A stretch of 64,000 bases of DNA from Flavobacteriaceae bacterium. GTDB lineage: Bacteria; Bacteroidota; Bacteroidia; Flavobacteriales; Flavobacteriaceae. The position numbers and the translations under genes were made by a program. Location of the stretch: assembly GCA_004762155.1 (NCBI GenBank), contig SIHP01000008.1:1-64000 (forward strand). Direction: 5' to 3'. The notes under the pieces were generated by a model. The model searched no databases, was not told the DNA's origin, and worked only from the letters and a program-made list of their open reading frames with translations. Shown here piece by piece: positions 18,448-27,420 of this stretch (position 1 is its first letter; each line of letters opens with the position of its first letter).

Positions 18448-19059
18448 ATGTCTAAAAAAAATATAGCTATTCTTACGGTTGTTTTGGCAATCTTAATAGA
18501 TCAAATTAGTAAAATATATGTAAAAACACATTTCTTTTTAGGAGAAGATTACGTTGTTTTTGCCGATTGGTTTAAAATTCATTTTACTGAGAATAACGGA
18601 ATGGCTTGGGGTTTTGAGTTTGGCGGAAAAGCAGGGAAATTATTCTTAACTCTTTTTAGAATCTGTGCAGTTGGTGGAATTGTATATTGGTTGTGGCAAA
18701 CAATTAAAGCAAAAACACATAATGCTGTAGTAATTGCTATCAGTTTAATCTTATCAGGAGCAATTGGTAATATTATCGATTCTGTTTTTTATGGAGTTAT
18801 TTTTGATTCTTCTAGAGGGCAATTAGCAACTTTGTTTGCAGACAAACCTTATGGAGAATTATTTTATGGTAAAGTAGTAGACATGTTATACTTTCCAATG
18901 TACGAAGGTGAAAGTTTTACTTTTTTTAATGCCATTTTTAACGGAGCAGATAGTTGGATAACTATTGGTGTAATAATTTTATTCCTTTTTCATAAGCAAG
19001 CATTTCCTAAAGAAGAGAAAAAGGCAGTTGCAAATGAAAGAACTTCAGAAGAGGAATAA
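18448..19059 (+). CDS. lspA: Lipoprotein signal peptidase (signal peptidase II)
   Basis: A 203-residue inner-membrane aspartyl protease that removes signal peptides from prolipoproteins after lipidation. The catalytic aspartates are D111 in SGAIGNIIDSVFYG and D168 in FNAIFNGADSWI, and the conserved N-terminal ILIDQISKIYVK and FTENNGMAWG motifs are present. It is longer than the ~165-residue E. coli enzyme because of an insertion between the two Asp motifs, as is usual in Bacteroidota. It has numerous clients in this window (M61 peptidase, MbnP-like, MbnH-like and fusion-protein lipoproteins). The next gene begins at the base after its stop codon. Confidence 0.95.
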   Translation: MSKKNIAILTVVLAILIDQISKIYVKTHFFLGEDYVVFADWFKIHFTENNGMAWGFEFGGKAGKLFLTLFRICAVGGIVYWLWQTIKAKTHNAVVIAISLILSGAIGNIIDSVFYGVIFDSSRGQLATLFADKPYGELFYGKVVDMLYFPMYEGESFTFFNAIFNGADSWITIGVIILFLFHKQAFPKEEKKAVANERTSEEE

Positions 19060-19980
19060 ATGAAACAGTATTTTCAACTTCAATATAAGATGTTAAACAG
19101 GCATTTAATTGATTTTGGAATATTGCCATTATTCGCTTATTTATTTTTTGCAGTACTATTTTTTTATGGTTCAAATCTGTTATTTACAAGATTTGAACTC
19201 GCAGCATATATTTATGTTTTTATAGGACTGAGTGTTGTATCAAAAGCAAGTAGTAAAAAACGGAACGATTTTTTAAAACTCAGCTATTCTTCAAAAAAAT
19301 ACTTTAACATACGGATTGTAGAGAACACCCTATTTATTTCTCCGTTTGTATTTTTCTTAATATTTAAACAATTCTTTATTTTTGGAGGTATCTTATTAGT
19401 ATTAGCAATTTTATTAAGCTTTATAAAGATAACTTTTACTAGTAATTTTATTATTCCAACACCATTTAAAAAATATCCGTTTGAATTTACAGAAGGATTT
19501 CGGAAAACATTTTTTGTGTTTCCGATTGCGTATTTTTTAACTTTCAAAGGAGTAGAGAGTCATAACTTTAACTTAGGGATATTTTCTTTAGTAGTGATTT
19601 ATGGATTGTGTATTTCTTATTTTTCAAAAACTGAAAAAGCCTATTATGTTTGGTTGTTTAATAAGTCTCCTAAAGATTTTTTATACTATAAAGTTAAAAT
19701 AGCTTTTATCTACGTTTTCTTATTAAGTTTACCTATTGTATTAATTTTAGGTATATTTTTCCCTTCAGAAATCATTATTTTAATTGCAGTGCAGTTGATA
19801 GGATATGTGTATTTAACACAAACGATTTTGGCAAAGTATTCTGTATTTCCAAATAAAATGAGTTTACCAACAGCAATTGTTTTTTTTATAAGCATTAAAA
19901 TCCCACCTTTTGTATTGGTAAGTTTTTGGTATTTTTATAAGGAAGCTAGTAAGAAATTAAATACTGTTTTACATGATTAA
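19060..19980 (+). CDS. Multispanning membrane protein, ABC-2 permease-like partner
   Basis: A 306-residue protein with about eight hydrophobic segments and a basic, polar stretch between pairs of helices (SKASSKKRNDFLKLSYSSKKYF). It begins directly after the lspA stop and overlaps the ATPase gene by 8 bases, so translational coupling is likely. I recognise no specific permease motif; its role as the membrane half of the transporter is inferred from the overlap. Many Phe and Ile codons make it very AT-rich, as is usual for membrane genes here. Confidence 0.75.
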   Translation: MKQYFQLQYKMLNRHLIDFGILPLFAYLFFAVLFFYGSNLLFTRFELAAYIYVFIGLSVVSKASSKKRNDFLKLSYSSKKYFNIRIVENTLFISPFVFFLIFKQFFIFGGILLVLAILLSFIKITFTSNFIIPTPFKKYPFEFTEGFRKTFFVFPIAYFLTFKGVESHNFNLGIFSLVVIYGLCISYFSKTEKAYYVWLFNKSPKDFLYYKVKIAFIYVFLLSLPIVLILGIFFPSEIIILIAVQLIGYVYLTQTILAKYSVFPNKMSLPTAIVFFISIKIPPFVLVSFWYFYKEASKKLNTVLHD

Positions 19981-20650
19981 AATAGAAGGACTATCAAAAA
20001 AATATGGAAGCAATCATGTTTTAAAAAAAATAGATTTAATACTTGAAGCAGGAAAAGTATATGGAATTGTAGGTGAAAATGGTTCTGGTAAAACAACATT
20101 ATTTAATTGTTTAGTAGGCTTGGAAAGTTATGGAGGAGAGATAACATCAGTATTTAAAATCTTAAAAGATCATGTTGGTTTTTTACAAACCGAATCTCAT
20201 TTTTTTAGTAAAATAACTGGTGAAGAATATTTACAATTTTTTGCAAATGCTAGAAGTATTAAAATAGATGATTTCCAAGAGAGAAATATTTTTGATTTAC
20301 CTTTAAATAAATATGCATCAACTTATTCAACAGGAATGAAAAAGAAATTGACTTTAACTGCAATTTTATTGCAAAAGAATGATTTTTTTATTTTTGATGA
20401 ACCTTTTAATGGAGTAGATATTCAAAGTAATATTATTATTACTGAGATAATTTTTAAACTTAAATCTTTAGGGAAAACTATTTTATTGTCCTCTCATATT
20501 TTTGATACGTTAGCCAAAACTTGCGATGAAATTCATGTACTAGAAAACGGAGTCTTTACTCAGAAAGTACTTCAAAAAGATTTTACAAATTTAGAAGCTG
20601 AAATGAAAAAAATGACGATAGCTAATAAAATTGATAAGTTGAGTTTTTAA
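19973..20650 (+). CDS. ABC transporter ATP-binding protein (small)
   Basis: A 225-residue ATPase with Walker A GENGSGKTT (34-42), the signature-like TYSTGMKKKL (Ser-Thr-Gly in place of Ser-Gly-Gly), Walker B FFIFDEP and the switch His in LSSHIFD. It lacks a C-terminal extension. The start overlaps the end of the upstream membrane gene by 8 bases, indicating a two-component transporter. The substrate is unknown. No terminator is obvious after it. Confidence 0.9.
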   Translation: MIKIEGLSKKYGSNHVLKKIDLILEAGKVYGIVGENGSGKTTLFNCLVGLESYGGEITSVFKILKDHVGFLQTESHFFSKITGEEYLQFFANARSIKIDDFQERNIFDLPLNKYASTYSTGMKKKLTLTAILLQKNDFFIFDEPFNGVDIQSNIIITEIIFKLKSLGKTILLSSHIFDTLAKTCDEIHVLENGVFTQKVLQKDFTNLEAEMKKMTIANKIDKLSF

Positions 20651-20674
20651 ATTTATTTTAGAAAAGTAATGTTT

Positions 20675-20824
20675 CTATTTAAAGTACCCTGCATCTGAAG
20701 ACCAACTATGATTAAGACTCATTATTTCATAATCGGTAAAGTTTAATTTTTCTATTAATTCATCATATAATTTGTCGGGATTTCCTTTTTTCGTAGTTTT
20801 AAATTTATTCAATATATGATTCTT
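20675..20824 (-). pseudogene. Possible 3' remnant of a lost gene
   Basis: In an otherwise empty 297-base gap the minus strand has a 49-codon open frame with protein-like composition (ending NPDKLYDELIEKLNFTDYEIMSLNHSWSSDAGYFK, where the reading stops at 20675-20677). It has no plausible start codon other than a TTG a few codons in and is bounded upstream by a stop. It looks like the C-terminal end of a deleted gene, or a very short gene. I do not recognise the family. Confidence 0.3.
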
Positions 20825-20947
20825 TTACAGCAATTCAAAAATCGTAAAAAAATTACATTTGTTTTCACAATTTTATTTCATTTTCTAAGTAAGTATTTTT
20901 TTATATAATTGTGTAACTTGTTTCCATCAAACAAAATCACACAAACC

Positions 20948-21547
20948 ATGCGTTTTTTAAAATATACAGCTGTTTTTTTATTAGGATTTTTAATTGCCAA
21001 ATTTTGGTACGAATACCAAGAAGAAAAGAAGCATCAAACTGAAGAAGCTCAGGTATTCTTAAATGGAATCAAAAACTTAAGTAAGTTAGTGGTTTCTGAA
21101 GGTAATTTTTCTGAAATATATAGTTTTACAGATAGTAAAAAATACTTTTACGATTATTTGTCTTTTGATAAAAAGGCAGTATTATCTGTAAATGCAAAAG
21201 TTGAGGTGGGATATGATTTGTCTCAATTAGAAATTCAGATAGATAGTCTTAAAAAAGAGATAATTATTAATAAAATTCCTAAAGAGGATGTTGTAATTTC
21301 TCCTGATATTAAATATTTCGATTTGCAACAGAGTCAGTTTAATACTTTTAATAGAGCAGAACTTAATAAACTTAATGATAAAGCTATAGAAAATATAAAA
21401 TCTACCATAACTGTATCTGGACTTCAAAAAGACGCTAAAACACGATTATTTGAAGAGTTGTCTAAAATTTATCAACTTTCAAAAATATACCATTGGAAAG
21501 TAGTTGATAATACGAATTCAGAAGATTTAAAACCTTTTTTGGATTAA
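20948..21547 (+). CDS. DUF4230-like membrane-anchored protein
   Basis: A 199-residue protein with one N-terminal membrane helix (FLKYTAVFLLGFLIAKFWYEYQ) followed by an extracytoplasmic domain. Repeated VNAKVEVGYDLSQLEIQID and KKEIIINKIPKEDVVISPDIKYFD segments match what I recall of the DUF4230 family. The function is unknown. The ATG at 20948 places the helix at the very N-terminus; an in-frame start 13 codons upstream would add a polar leader. It appears to be transcribed alone. Confidence 0.75.
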   Translation: MRFLKYTAVFLLGFLIAKFWYEYQEEKKHQTEEAQVFLNGIKNLSKLVVSEGNFSEIYSFTDSKKYFYDYLSFDKKAVLSVNAKVEVGYDLSQLEIQIDSLKKEIIINKIPKEDVVISPDIKYFDLQQSQFNTFNRAELNKLNDKAIENIKSTITVSGLQKDAKTRLFEELSKIYQLSKIYHWKVVDNTNSEDLKPFLD

Positions 21548-21622
21548 CTTTTATAACCAGATTATTATGTTAATTATAAATACTGTAGATAAGTTTTTAT
21601 TTACCTTCGCAAAAAAAATAGG

Positions 21623-22006
21623 TTGAAGAATATATATTTATATATTATACTAATGTCATTTGCAGCTAGACCGATGTATTATGTTGGTCAAGTGACTTAT
21701 TATAAGTTAAATATAGATTATATTATAGAAACTTATTGTGTTAATAAAGATAAGCCAGAACTACAATGTGATGGTAAATGTCATTTAGCCAAAAACTTAC
21801 AAGTTTTATCAACATCTAAAACAGATACAACTACTAAGATTGTTTTTAATATAGCAGCATCTTTTTATCCGCTTTATTACAATATTTATCCGAATGCTTT
21901 ATTTAAAAAAGCGTCATTTATAAGAAGTATAAAAAACTCTTTTTTTTATAACAGAAACTACATTCGTACTTTTATAAGTAAACACTTTAGACCTCCAATT
22001 ATATAG
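21623..22006 (+). CDS. Small secreted or membrane protein with a CDGKCHL motif, linked to the MbnP/MbnH cluster
   Basis: A 127-residue protein. The N-terminal segment (MKNIYLYIILMSFAARPMYY) is hydrophobic, followed by ETYCVNKDKPELQCDGKCHLAKNL. The three Cys, with CxxxC-His and nearby Lys, recall a small Bacteroidota family found near copper or iron genes. A metal-binding or redox role is only an inference. I use the TTG at 21623 because it gives a complete signal-like N-terminus with Lys at position 2 and lies 13 bases after a promoter-like box, TACCTTCG (21602-21609); the first ATG (21653) would cut into the hydrophobic segment. The MbnP-like gene follows 131 bases downstream. Confidence 0.65.
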   Translation: MKNIYLYIILMSFAARPMYYVGQVTYYKLNIDYIIETYCVNKDKPELQCDGKCHLAKNLQVLSTSKTDTTTKIVFNIAASFYPLYYNIYPNALFKKASFIRSIKNSFFYNRNYIRTFISKHFRPPII

Positions 22007-22137
22007 TTTTTTACCATATAGCAATTACATATTTTGCGTTTAAACTTATTTTTTTAATTAAATAGAAATAAAGTTTGAATGTTATGATAATATGCGTCAA
22101 TTTAAAAAAAAACAAAACAAAATTTAAACTATATAAA

Positions 22138-22935
22138 ATGAAATTATTAAAAAATATATTCACACTATTATTAACTGTATTAATAATGTCTTGTTCCTCA
22201 TCTGATGATAATGTGGAAGACTTAACAGGTCAAACAGGAGATGTAATCTTAAAGTTTGATAACGGAGTTGGTGATCAGGATTTTATTTTCGAAACAACAT
22301 ACTCTAAGTCTAACAATGAGTCTTTTAAGTTAACAAATTTAAAATACATTATTAGTAACATTGAGTTTACAGATAGTGAAGGGAATACTTTTATGTATCC
22401 GTCAGAAGACAATGTGTTTATTGTTGATGAAGAAGACGCTAATGCAGCAGGAGAAATTTGGATTACTTTAAACGATGTTAATGCTGCAGATTATGTTTCT
22501 GTAACTTTTGGTGTTGGGATAGATCAAGACCGTTTTGCTTTAGGAGCAGATGGTCAAGGAGATTTTTTAGAATTAGCATCTGAAAAAGGAATGATGTGGA
22601 GTTGGGCAACAGGTTATAAGTTTGTTAGATTTGATGGAACTTATTCTAACACAACTTTGGAAGATGAAGCATTAAATGTTCACATGGGAAGTGTAGGTAC
22701 TTCATTAGATAACTATAGAGAAATTACATTAGAATTACCAAATTCAGTAATTGTAAGAGAAGATACTTCACCTGAAATTCATATTAAAGCTGATTTAGAA
22801 AAAGTTTGGGATGGTATAACAACTGCTACTTTTGAAGAAGGTTATAATCAAGTTCATACCTCTGAAACTCAAACTCCAGTAATAGCAAACAATGTTATTA
22901 ATATGTTTGAGGTACATCATGTACACAACGATTAA
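22138..22935 (+). CDS. MbnP-family copper-associated lipoprotein
   Basis: A 265-residue lipoprotein (MKLLKNIFTLLLTVLIMSCSSSDD, lipobox IMSC). The mature part has the family pattern VILKFDNGVGDQDF, LTNLKYIISNIEFTDSEG and the tryptophan motif GMMWSWATGYKFVRFDG. MbnP proteins are periplasmic or outer-membrane lipoproteins that carry a tryptophan converted to kynurenine by the partner MbnH and bind copper. The MbnH-like enzyme is the next gene, which strongly supports the call. I chose the ATG at 22138; an in-frame ATG 21 codons upstream would spoil the lipoprotein signal. Confidence 0.88.
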   Translation: MKLLKNIFTLLLTVLIMSCSSSDDNVEDLTGQTGDVILKFDNGVGDQDFIFETTYSKSNNESFKLTNLKYIISNIEFTDSEGNTFMYPSEDNVFIVDEEDANAAGEIWITLNDVNAADYVSVTFGVGIDQDRFALGADGQGDFLELASEKGMMWSWATGYKFVRFDGTYSNTTLEDEALNVHMGSVGTSLDNYREITLELPNSVIVREDTSPEIHIKADLEKVWDGITTATFEEGYNQVHTSETQTPVIANNVINMFEVHHVHND

Positions 22936-22943
22936 TTATTAAT

Positions 22944-22979
22944 AAAAGAAGGAAAATAATACTGTTTTCCTTCTTTTTT
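22944..22979 (+). terminator. Terminator or attenuator between the MbnP-like and MbnH-like genes
   Basis: AAAAGAAGGAAAA (22944-22956) pairs with TTTTCCTTCTTTT (22965-22977), with T residues trailing. It lies inside an apparent operon, so it may lower expression of the downstream enzyme relative to the lipoprotein. Confidence 0.7.
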
Positions 22980-22992
22980 AAAATAATTATTT

Positions 22993-24033
22993 ATGAAAAA
23001 AGTATCCTTTTTTTTAGTAACACTATTTGTCTTTATTTCTTGTAATAAAGAAGATGGTGTATACGTACCAGTTTCGATAAATTTAGATTTACCAGAAAAT
23101 TTTCCTGAGCTCGCTTATGATTTAGATAATAATCCAATTACAGAAGCAGGTTTTGAGTTAGGTAAAGCTTTGTTTTATGAAGGTAAGTTGTCTTCTAATA
23201 ATGCTATAGCATGTGCTTTTTGTCATGAACAAGCGTCAGCATTTACACATCATGGACATAATTTAAGTCATGGTGTAGATGGCGCTATTGGACTTAGAAA
23301 TACACCACCAATTCAAAACTTAGCATATCAAACTTCGTTTATGTGGGATGGAGCAGCTACTCATTTAGATTTTCAACCAATAATACCTATAACAAGTGAG
23401 CTAGAAATGAATGAAACGTTGAGTAATGTGATTTTGAAATTAGAGGCTGATTCTGATTATCAAGAAAAGTTTGATAGAGCTTTTGATGATGGTAAAGTTA
23501 ATACAGAAAACATGCTTAAAGCATTATCTCAATTTATGGTAATGATGATTTCTTCAAACTCTAAATACGATAAATATGTAAGAGGTGAAGAAGATGTTAT
23601 ACTTACTACAATAGAATCAGATGGATTAAATAACTTTAAGAATAAATGCTCTGTTTGTCATGCAACAGATTTATTTACGGACCAAAGTTTTAAAAATAAT
23701 GGTTTGCCAATAAATCCTACTTTAAATGATACAGGAAGATATGGAGTGTTAGAAAATCCAGATGATATGTATAAGTTTAAAGTGCCAAGTTTACGTAATG
23801 TAGAAGTTACTGGTCCTTATATGCACGATGGTAGATTTTATTCATTAGAGGCAGTTTTAGATTTTTATGAAGCTGGCATTGTAGATAATGGTAATGTAGA
23901 TGAATTACTTTTAAAGGTGGATGGAACTTATGGTATTTCACTTACTGATTACGAGAAAGAGAGTATCATATCTTTTTTAAAGACATTAACAGATAACGAA
24001 TTTTTAGAAGATGAAAGATTTTCAGAATATTAA
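22993..24033 (+). CDS. Di-heme cytochrome c peroxidase-like enzyme (MbnH/MauG family)
   Basis: A 346-residue lipoprotein (lipobox FISC) with two c-type heme sites, C74-AFC-H78 and C219-SVC-H223, and the conserved distal region SLRNVEVTGPYMHDGRF. Family members use two hemes and peroxide either to remove H2O2 (CcpA) or to oxidise protein tryptophans (MauG, MbnH). The partner encoded just upstream is MbnP-like, so tryptophan modification of that lipoprotein is the better inference. The protein is exported. Its 3' end overlaps the next gene by 23 bases. Confidence 0.92.
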   Translation: MKKVSFFLVTLFVFISCNKEDGVYVPVSINLDLPENFPELAYDLDNNPITEAGFELGKALFYEGKLSSNNAIACAFCHEQASAFTHHGHNLSHGVDGAIGLRNTPPIQNLAYQTSFMWDGAATHLDFQPIIPITSELEMNETLSNVILKLEADSDYQEKFDRAFDDGKVNTENMLKALSQFMVMMISSNSKYDKYVRGEEDVILTTIESDGLNNFKNKCSVCHATDLFTDQSFKNNGLPINPTLNDTGRYGVLENPDDMYKFKVPSLRNVEVTGPYMHDGRFYSLEAVLDFYEAGIVDNGNVDELLLKVDGTYGISLTDYEKESIISFLKTLTDNEFLEDERFSEY

Positions 24034-24997
24034 AAAAGTAACAGTACTTCTTTTACTGTTGCTTTTACAATCAAATATTACAAAAGCATGTAATAAAAAC
24101 CCATTTTGTAACAATTATAAAGAGTACGATTTTTTTTGTGATTTATGTAGCTGTTCTACTAGTAGTGGTAGTTTAGGATTTGGTACCTTAAGTAATAAAA
24201 ACTTTATAGGAATAAGATATGTTTATCAAAATTTTGAATCTAAAAACGGAATTTTTGACAATTCTCCTATCACTAAAGAGCATTTTAACACGTACCAATT
24301 ATGGGCACAAATTCCTTTAAGTGAAAACTTTTTTGTGAGTGCAAATTTACCATATCAAAATTTAAAAAGAATTGGTATTGATGGAAATGAAACAATAAAA
24401 GGACTTGGAGATATTAGTATTGTTGGGTGGTATAAGTTGATTTTTTATAAAAAACAAAAAGATCAACCAATACTTGCAGATAAAGAAGCTTCGGGACATT
24501 CATTAAAATTTGGATTAGGAGTTAAGTTGCCAACTGGTAAATTTGAAGAAGAATTATCAGATAATATAAATCCTGGTTTTCAGGTTGGTACAGGTAGCTT
24601 TGATGGTGTTTTTTCTTTAGGATATAGTTATAGGAAAAGTAAATATGGAGTTAACACACTTTTGAGCTATTATTTAAAAGGAGAAAATAAAAACCAATAT
24701 CAATTTGGTAATCAATTTAGTTATAATGCTAATTTTTATGGAGTTTTTTCAACCAAAAAGATGGGGATTATGCCTTTTATTGGTGTTTCTGGTGATGTTT
24801 ATAATCAAATTACTCAGTATAATGAAACAATTAACGACACAAATGGAAGTGTTTTAAGTGCTTCATTAGGTTCTGAGTTAGCTGTAGATAAGTTTGTTTT
24901 TGGAACAAGCTATAGCGTTCCTCTTAGGCAACATTTATTTGGTGATAATGTAAGATCTAAACAGCAATTATCAGTTTATATTAATTATGCTTTATAA
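24011..24997 (+). CDS. Cys-rich N-terminus outer-membrane beta-barrel protein of the MbnP/MbnH cluster
   Basis: A 328-residue protein with a signal peptide (VTVLLLLLLLQSNITKA), a Cys-rich mature start (CNKNPFCNNYKEYDFFCDLCSCSTSSGS) and then alternating beta strands (FIGIRYVYQNF, FFVSANLPYQNL, LKFGLGVKLPTGK, FGTSYSVPLRQ) typical of an outer-membrane barrel, ending in an aromatic strand (VYINYAL). The gene overlaps the MbnH-like gene by 23 bases, implying coupled translation. The Cys cluster could bind copper; transport or metal delivery is inferred from the neighbours. Confidence 0.8.
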   Translation: MKDFQNIKKVTVLLLLLLLQSNITKACNKNPFCNNYKEYDFFCDLCSCSTSSGSLGFGTLSNKNFIGIRYVYQNFESKNGIFDNSPITKEHFNTYQLWAQIPLSENFFVSANLPYQNLKRIGIDGNETIKGLGDISIVGWYKLIFYKKQKDQPILADKEASGHSLKFGLGVKLPTGKFEEELSDNINPGFQVGTGSFDGVFSLGYSYRKSKYGVNTLLSYYLKGENKNQYQFGNQFSYNANFYGVFSTKKMGIMPFIGVSGDVYNQITQYNETINDTNGSVLSASLGSELAVDKFVFGTSYSVPLRQHLFGDNVRSKQQLSVYINYAL

Positions 24998-24998
24998 A

Positions 24999-25037
24999 AA
25001 AACAACAACAGATACTTTAAGTATCTGTTGTTGTTTT
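24999..25037. terminator. Strong bidirectional terminator
   Basis: A perfect 17-bp stem (24999-25015 with 25021-25037) with loop TTTAA, A-rich on the left and T-rich on the right. It lies 2 bases after the barrel gene stop and 17 bases from the end of the convergent gene, so it serves both. Confidence 0.92.
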
Positions 25038-25053
25038 AAATTTCAGAGATGTT

Positions 25054-25854
25054 TTAACTTTTATTTTTTAAAAACAATTTACTTTTTTTATTAAGTAATT
25101 CAAGAAATTCCATTTCATGTCCGTAGTTCAATAGGTTAAAGTTAAAAGTATCATCTTCAACATATCTAATAAACTCTTCTACGCGATGTTCTGGAATATT
25201 AAAATTCTCAATTAAAAAGTTAGATCCTAAATAATATTTAATGGATTTTACAGGTACAGCAGGTATTCCAGCTGATTTTTTATCTTTTACTTCCGATCTA
25301 AAAAGAGGTATTAATAATTGGTCTACAACATTAATAATATTCAATCCATCTACTATTGGTCTGTCAGGAGCTTTTACAATAGGCTCTTTTGTTAGTTTTA
25401 TTTTACTATCCGCTAATTTGTATGCGGTTTCGTTTTTGATTCCAAAGTAAATGTCATCCATTTTTGTATCAAAAGTTTTTATTCTTTTAGCGTCTTCAGA
25501 AAGATTACCAGTAAGTTTTTTAGATGGAATAATAATTTCATCTAGCTTGGTAATTTGTTCAATAAGAAAAATTCGCATCTTTTTAGATTTCATTATAGCT
25601 TCATTTACAGCAATGTCTAAATCATTATACTCCAATGATCTGACTTCTATAATGTCATTTAAAGTCATAGCTAAATAAAAAGCACCTTTTTCATCTGTTA
25701 TTGTTCCTTGTTTTGATGTAGTATTGTAAATTGTTATCCCTTCAATATCACTACCTTCAACAATAATTTTTCCAGTAATATTCATCCGTTTAACTTCTTG
25801 AGAAAAAGAAAATAAACTTGAACAAAAAGCAATTAAAAGTATTAATTTTTTCAT
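25054..25854 (-). CDS. Secreted protein with a carboxypeptidase-regulatory-like domain
   Basis: A 266-residue protein with a signal peptide (MKKLILLIAFCSSLFSFSQ) and a CarboxypepD_reg-like sandwich at about 24-110 (NITGKIIVEGSDIEGITIYNTTSKQGTITDEKGAFYLAM ... DEIII). The rest is polar and mixed, with no family I recognise. Such domains are common at the start of Bacteroidota outer-membrane receptors, but here no barrel follows, so it is a stand-alone periplasmic or surface protein. It is transcribed alone and ends at the bidirectional terminator. Confidence 0.75.
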   Translation of the reverse strand: MKKLILLIAFCSSLFSFSQEVKRMNITGKIIVEGSDIEGITIYNTTSKQGTITDEKGAFYLAMTLNDIIEVRSLEYNDLDIAVNEAIMKSKKMRIFLIEQITKLDEIIIPSKKLTGNLSEDAKRIKTFDTKMDDIYFGIKNETAYKLADSKIKLTKEPIVKAPDRPIVDGLNIINVVDQLLIPLFRSEVKDKKSAGIPAVPVKSIKYYLGSNFLIENFNIPEHRVEEFIRYVEDDTFNFNLLNYGHEMEFLELLNKKSKLFLKNKS

Positions 25855-26028
25855 AATAAGAATGTTTAATGTAGAATACAGTTACTTTAAATCTAATTAA
25901 TATATTCTGAGTTTTAAAATAAACGAGTATAAATTTTTAAAAAGAAAAACCTAAGTTAAAAGAATATGTTTTTTAGTGAGCCTTAATTTTTAACAATTAA
26001 TTTTAAGAGAAGTGAAAGTATTTATATT

Positions 26029-27267
26029 TTATAAGGTTTCACTAACATAATCCATTACCATATTTGTAGCGCCAATATGTTGTTGTACATATTTTTTATT
26101 GATACTTCCTGTTTCTGTTCTGTAGTTATTGTTATCTCTTAGTTTTTTAAAAGCTTGAGAGAATTCATTTTGATTTCCAATTGTTATTGCTCCTTTTTTA
26201 GCTAATAAATCAACAGCTTCTTGAAATTTTTGATGTTTTTTGTTACCAAAAACAAGTGGAATTCCAAAAGTGGCTGGTTCTAAAATGTTGTGTAAGCCAG
26301 TAGCTAAGCCACCACCAACATATGCAGCATCTGCATAAGCATATACTTTGGTTAAAATTCCAATAGTATCAATTATAAAGACTTGGTAATCTGTTAAATT
26401 TTCACCTTCTTTTTCAGTAAATAATATTGTTTTTTTAGCAATTGAATTTTTAAGAATTGCAATATCTTTTGAGTTGATATTATGTGGTGCAATAATAAAT
26501 TTTTCTTCAGGTGAGCTTTCATTATTAATATAATTCACTATAAACTCTTCATCTATTCCCCAAGTACTACCAGCAACAACTGTGTAGGTATTGTTCTTAA
26601 AGTCCGATATAAATTCAAGTGAATTGTTTTGTTGTAAAATTTTAGAAACCCTATCAAAGCGAGTATCTCCAGAAACCGTTGTATTATTAAAGTTAATTGT
26701 ATTTAATAGTTTTTTTGAAGTTTTATTCTGAATAAAGAAATGATCAAAAGCGGTAAGAGATCGCTGCATCCATTTTCCATGCCATTTAAAAAACGCTTGA
26801 TTTTCTCTAAATATTCCAGAAACTAAAATTGTTTTTGTTTGTGCTTTTTTTAATTCCTGTAAAAGATTTGGCCAAAATTCATACTTAATTATAATTGCTA
26901 AACTCGGATGAATTTGTTCGATAAATTGTTTCATTTTTGATTTAGTGTCAAAAGGTAAATAACAAACAACATCAGCTAAATTGTAGTCTTTTCTTATTTC
27001 GTATCCTGAAGGTGAGAAGAAAGTAACTACTATTTTATAATTAGAATATTCTTTCTTTATACGTTCTATAATAGGTCTTCCTTGTTCAAATTCACCTAAA
27101 GAAGCAGCATGAAGCCAAACAACTTTATCATTCTTTTGTATAACAGAAAGTTTAGTAAAAGTATCTTCCCTTCCAGAAATAAATAAGTTGATTTTCTTGT
27201 TGAAAAACGCTATAATTTTCAATAAAAAATAAGTTATATTGATAAGGATTTCATATAAAAACATCAT
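26029..27267 (-). CDS. kdtA: 3-deoxy-D-manno-octulosonic acid (Kdo) transferase
   Basis: A 412-residue inner-membrane-associated GT-B glycosyltransferase (also called WaaA) that adds Kdo to lipid A precursors in lipopolysaccharide synthesis. An N-terminal membrane anchor (LYEILINITYFLLKIIAFF) precedes WLHAASLGEFEQGRPIIE with the catalytic Glu59, VVTFFSPSGYEIRK, IIIKYEFWPNLL, GDTRFDRV and the C-terminal Kdo-domain signature DAAYVGGGLATGLHNILEPATFGIPLVFG. The length is normal. The ATG at 27267 is followed by a second Met codon. It is transcribed separately from accBC, from which a terminator divides it. Confidence 0.95.
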   Translation of the reverse strand: MMFLYEILINITYFLLKIIAFFNKKINLFISGREDTFTKLSVIQKNDKVVWLHAASLGEFEQGRPIIERIKKEYSNYKIVVTFFSPSGYEIRKDYNLADVVCYLPFDTKSKMKQFIEQIHPSLAIIIKYEFWPNLLQELKKAQTKTILVSGIFRENQAFFKWHGKWMQRSLTAFDHFFIQNKTSKKLLNTINFNNTTVSGDTRFDRVSKILQQNNSLEFISDFKNNTYTVVAGSTWGIDEEFIVNYINNESSPEEKFIIAPHNINSKDIAILKNSIAKKTILFTEKEGENLTDYQVFIIDTIGILTKVYAYADAAYVGGGLATGLHNILEPATFGIPLVFGNKKHQKFQEAVDLLAKKGAITIGNQNEFSQAFKKLRDNNNYRTETGSINKKYVQQHIGATNMVMDYVSETL

Positions 27268-27361
27268 AACAACGAAGGTATTAAATAATTAATTATTCAA
27301 GTTTAATAATTTAAAACGAATGTTTATTTTTTTATATAAACAGATTAGAAGATTGTATAAT

Positions 27362-27405
27362 AAATGAAAAAAATCAGTGAGGTTAATCACTGATTTTTTT
27401 CATTT
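27362..27405 (-). terminator. Terminator of the fabH-accB-accC operon
   Basis: A 19-bp perfect stem (27362-27380 with 27387-27405) with loop GGTTAA. In the minus-strand transcript it lies 16 bases after the accC stop, and its distal arm ends in an AT-rich run. Confidence 0.9.
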
Positions 27406-27420
27406 ATATATTTTTAAAAC

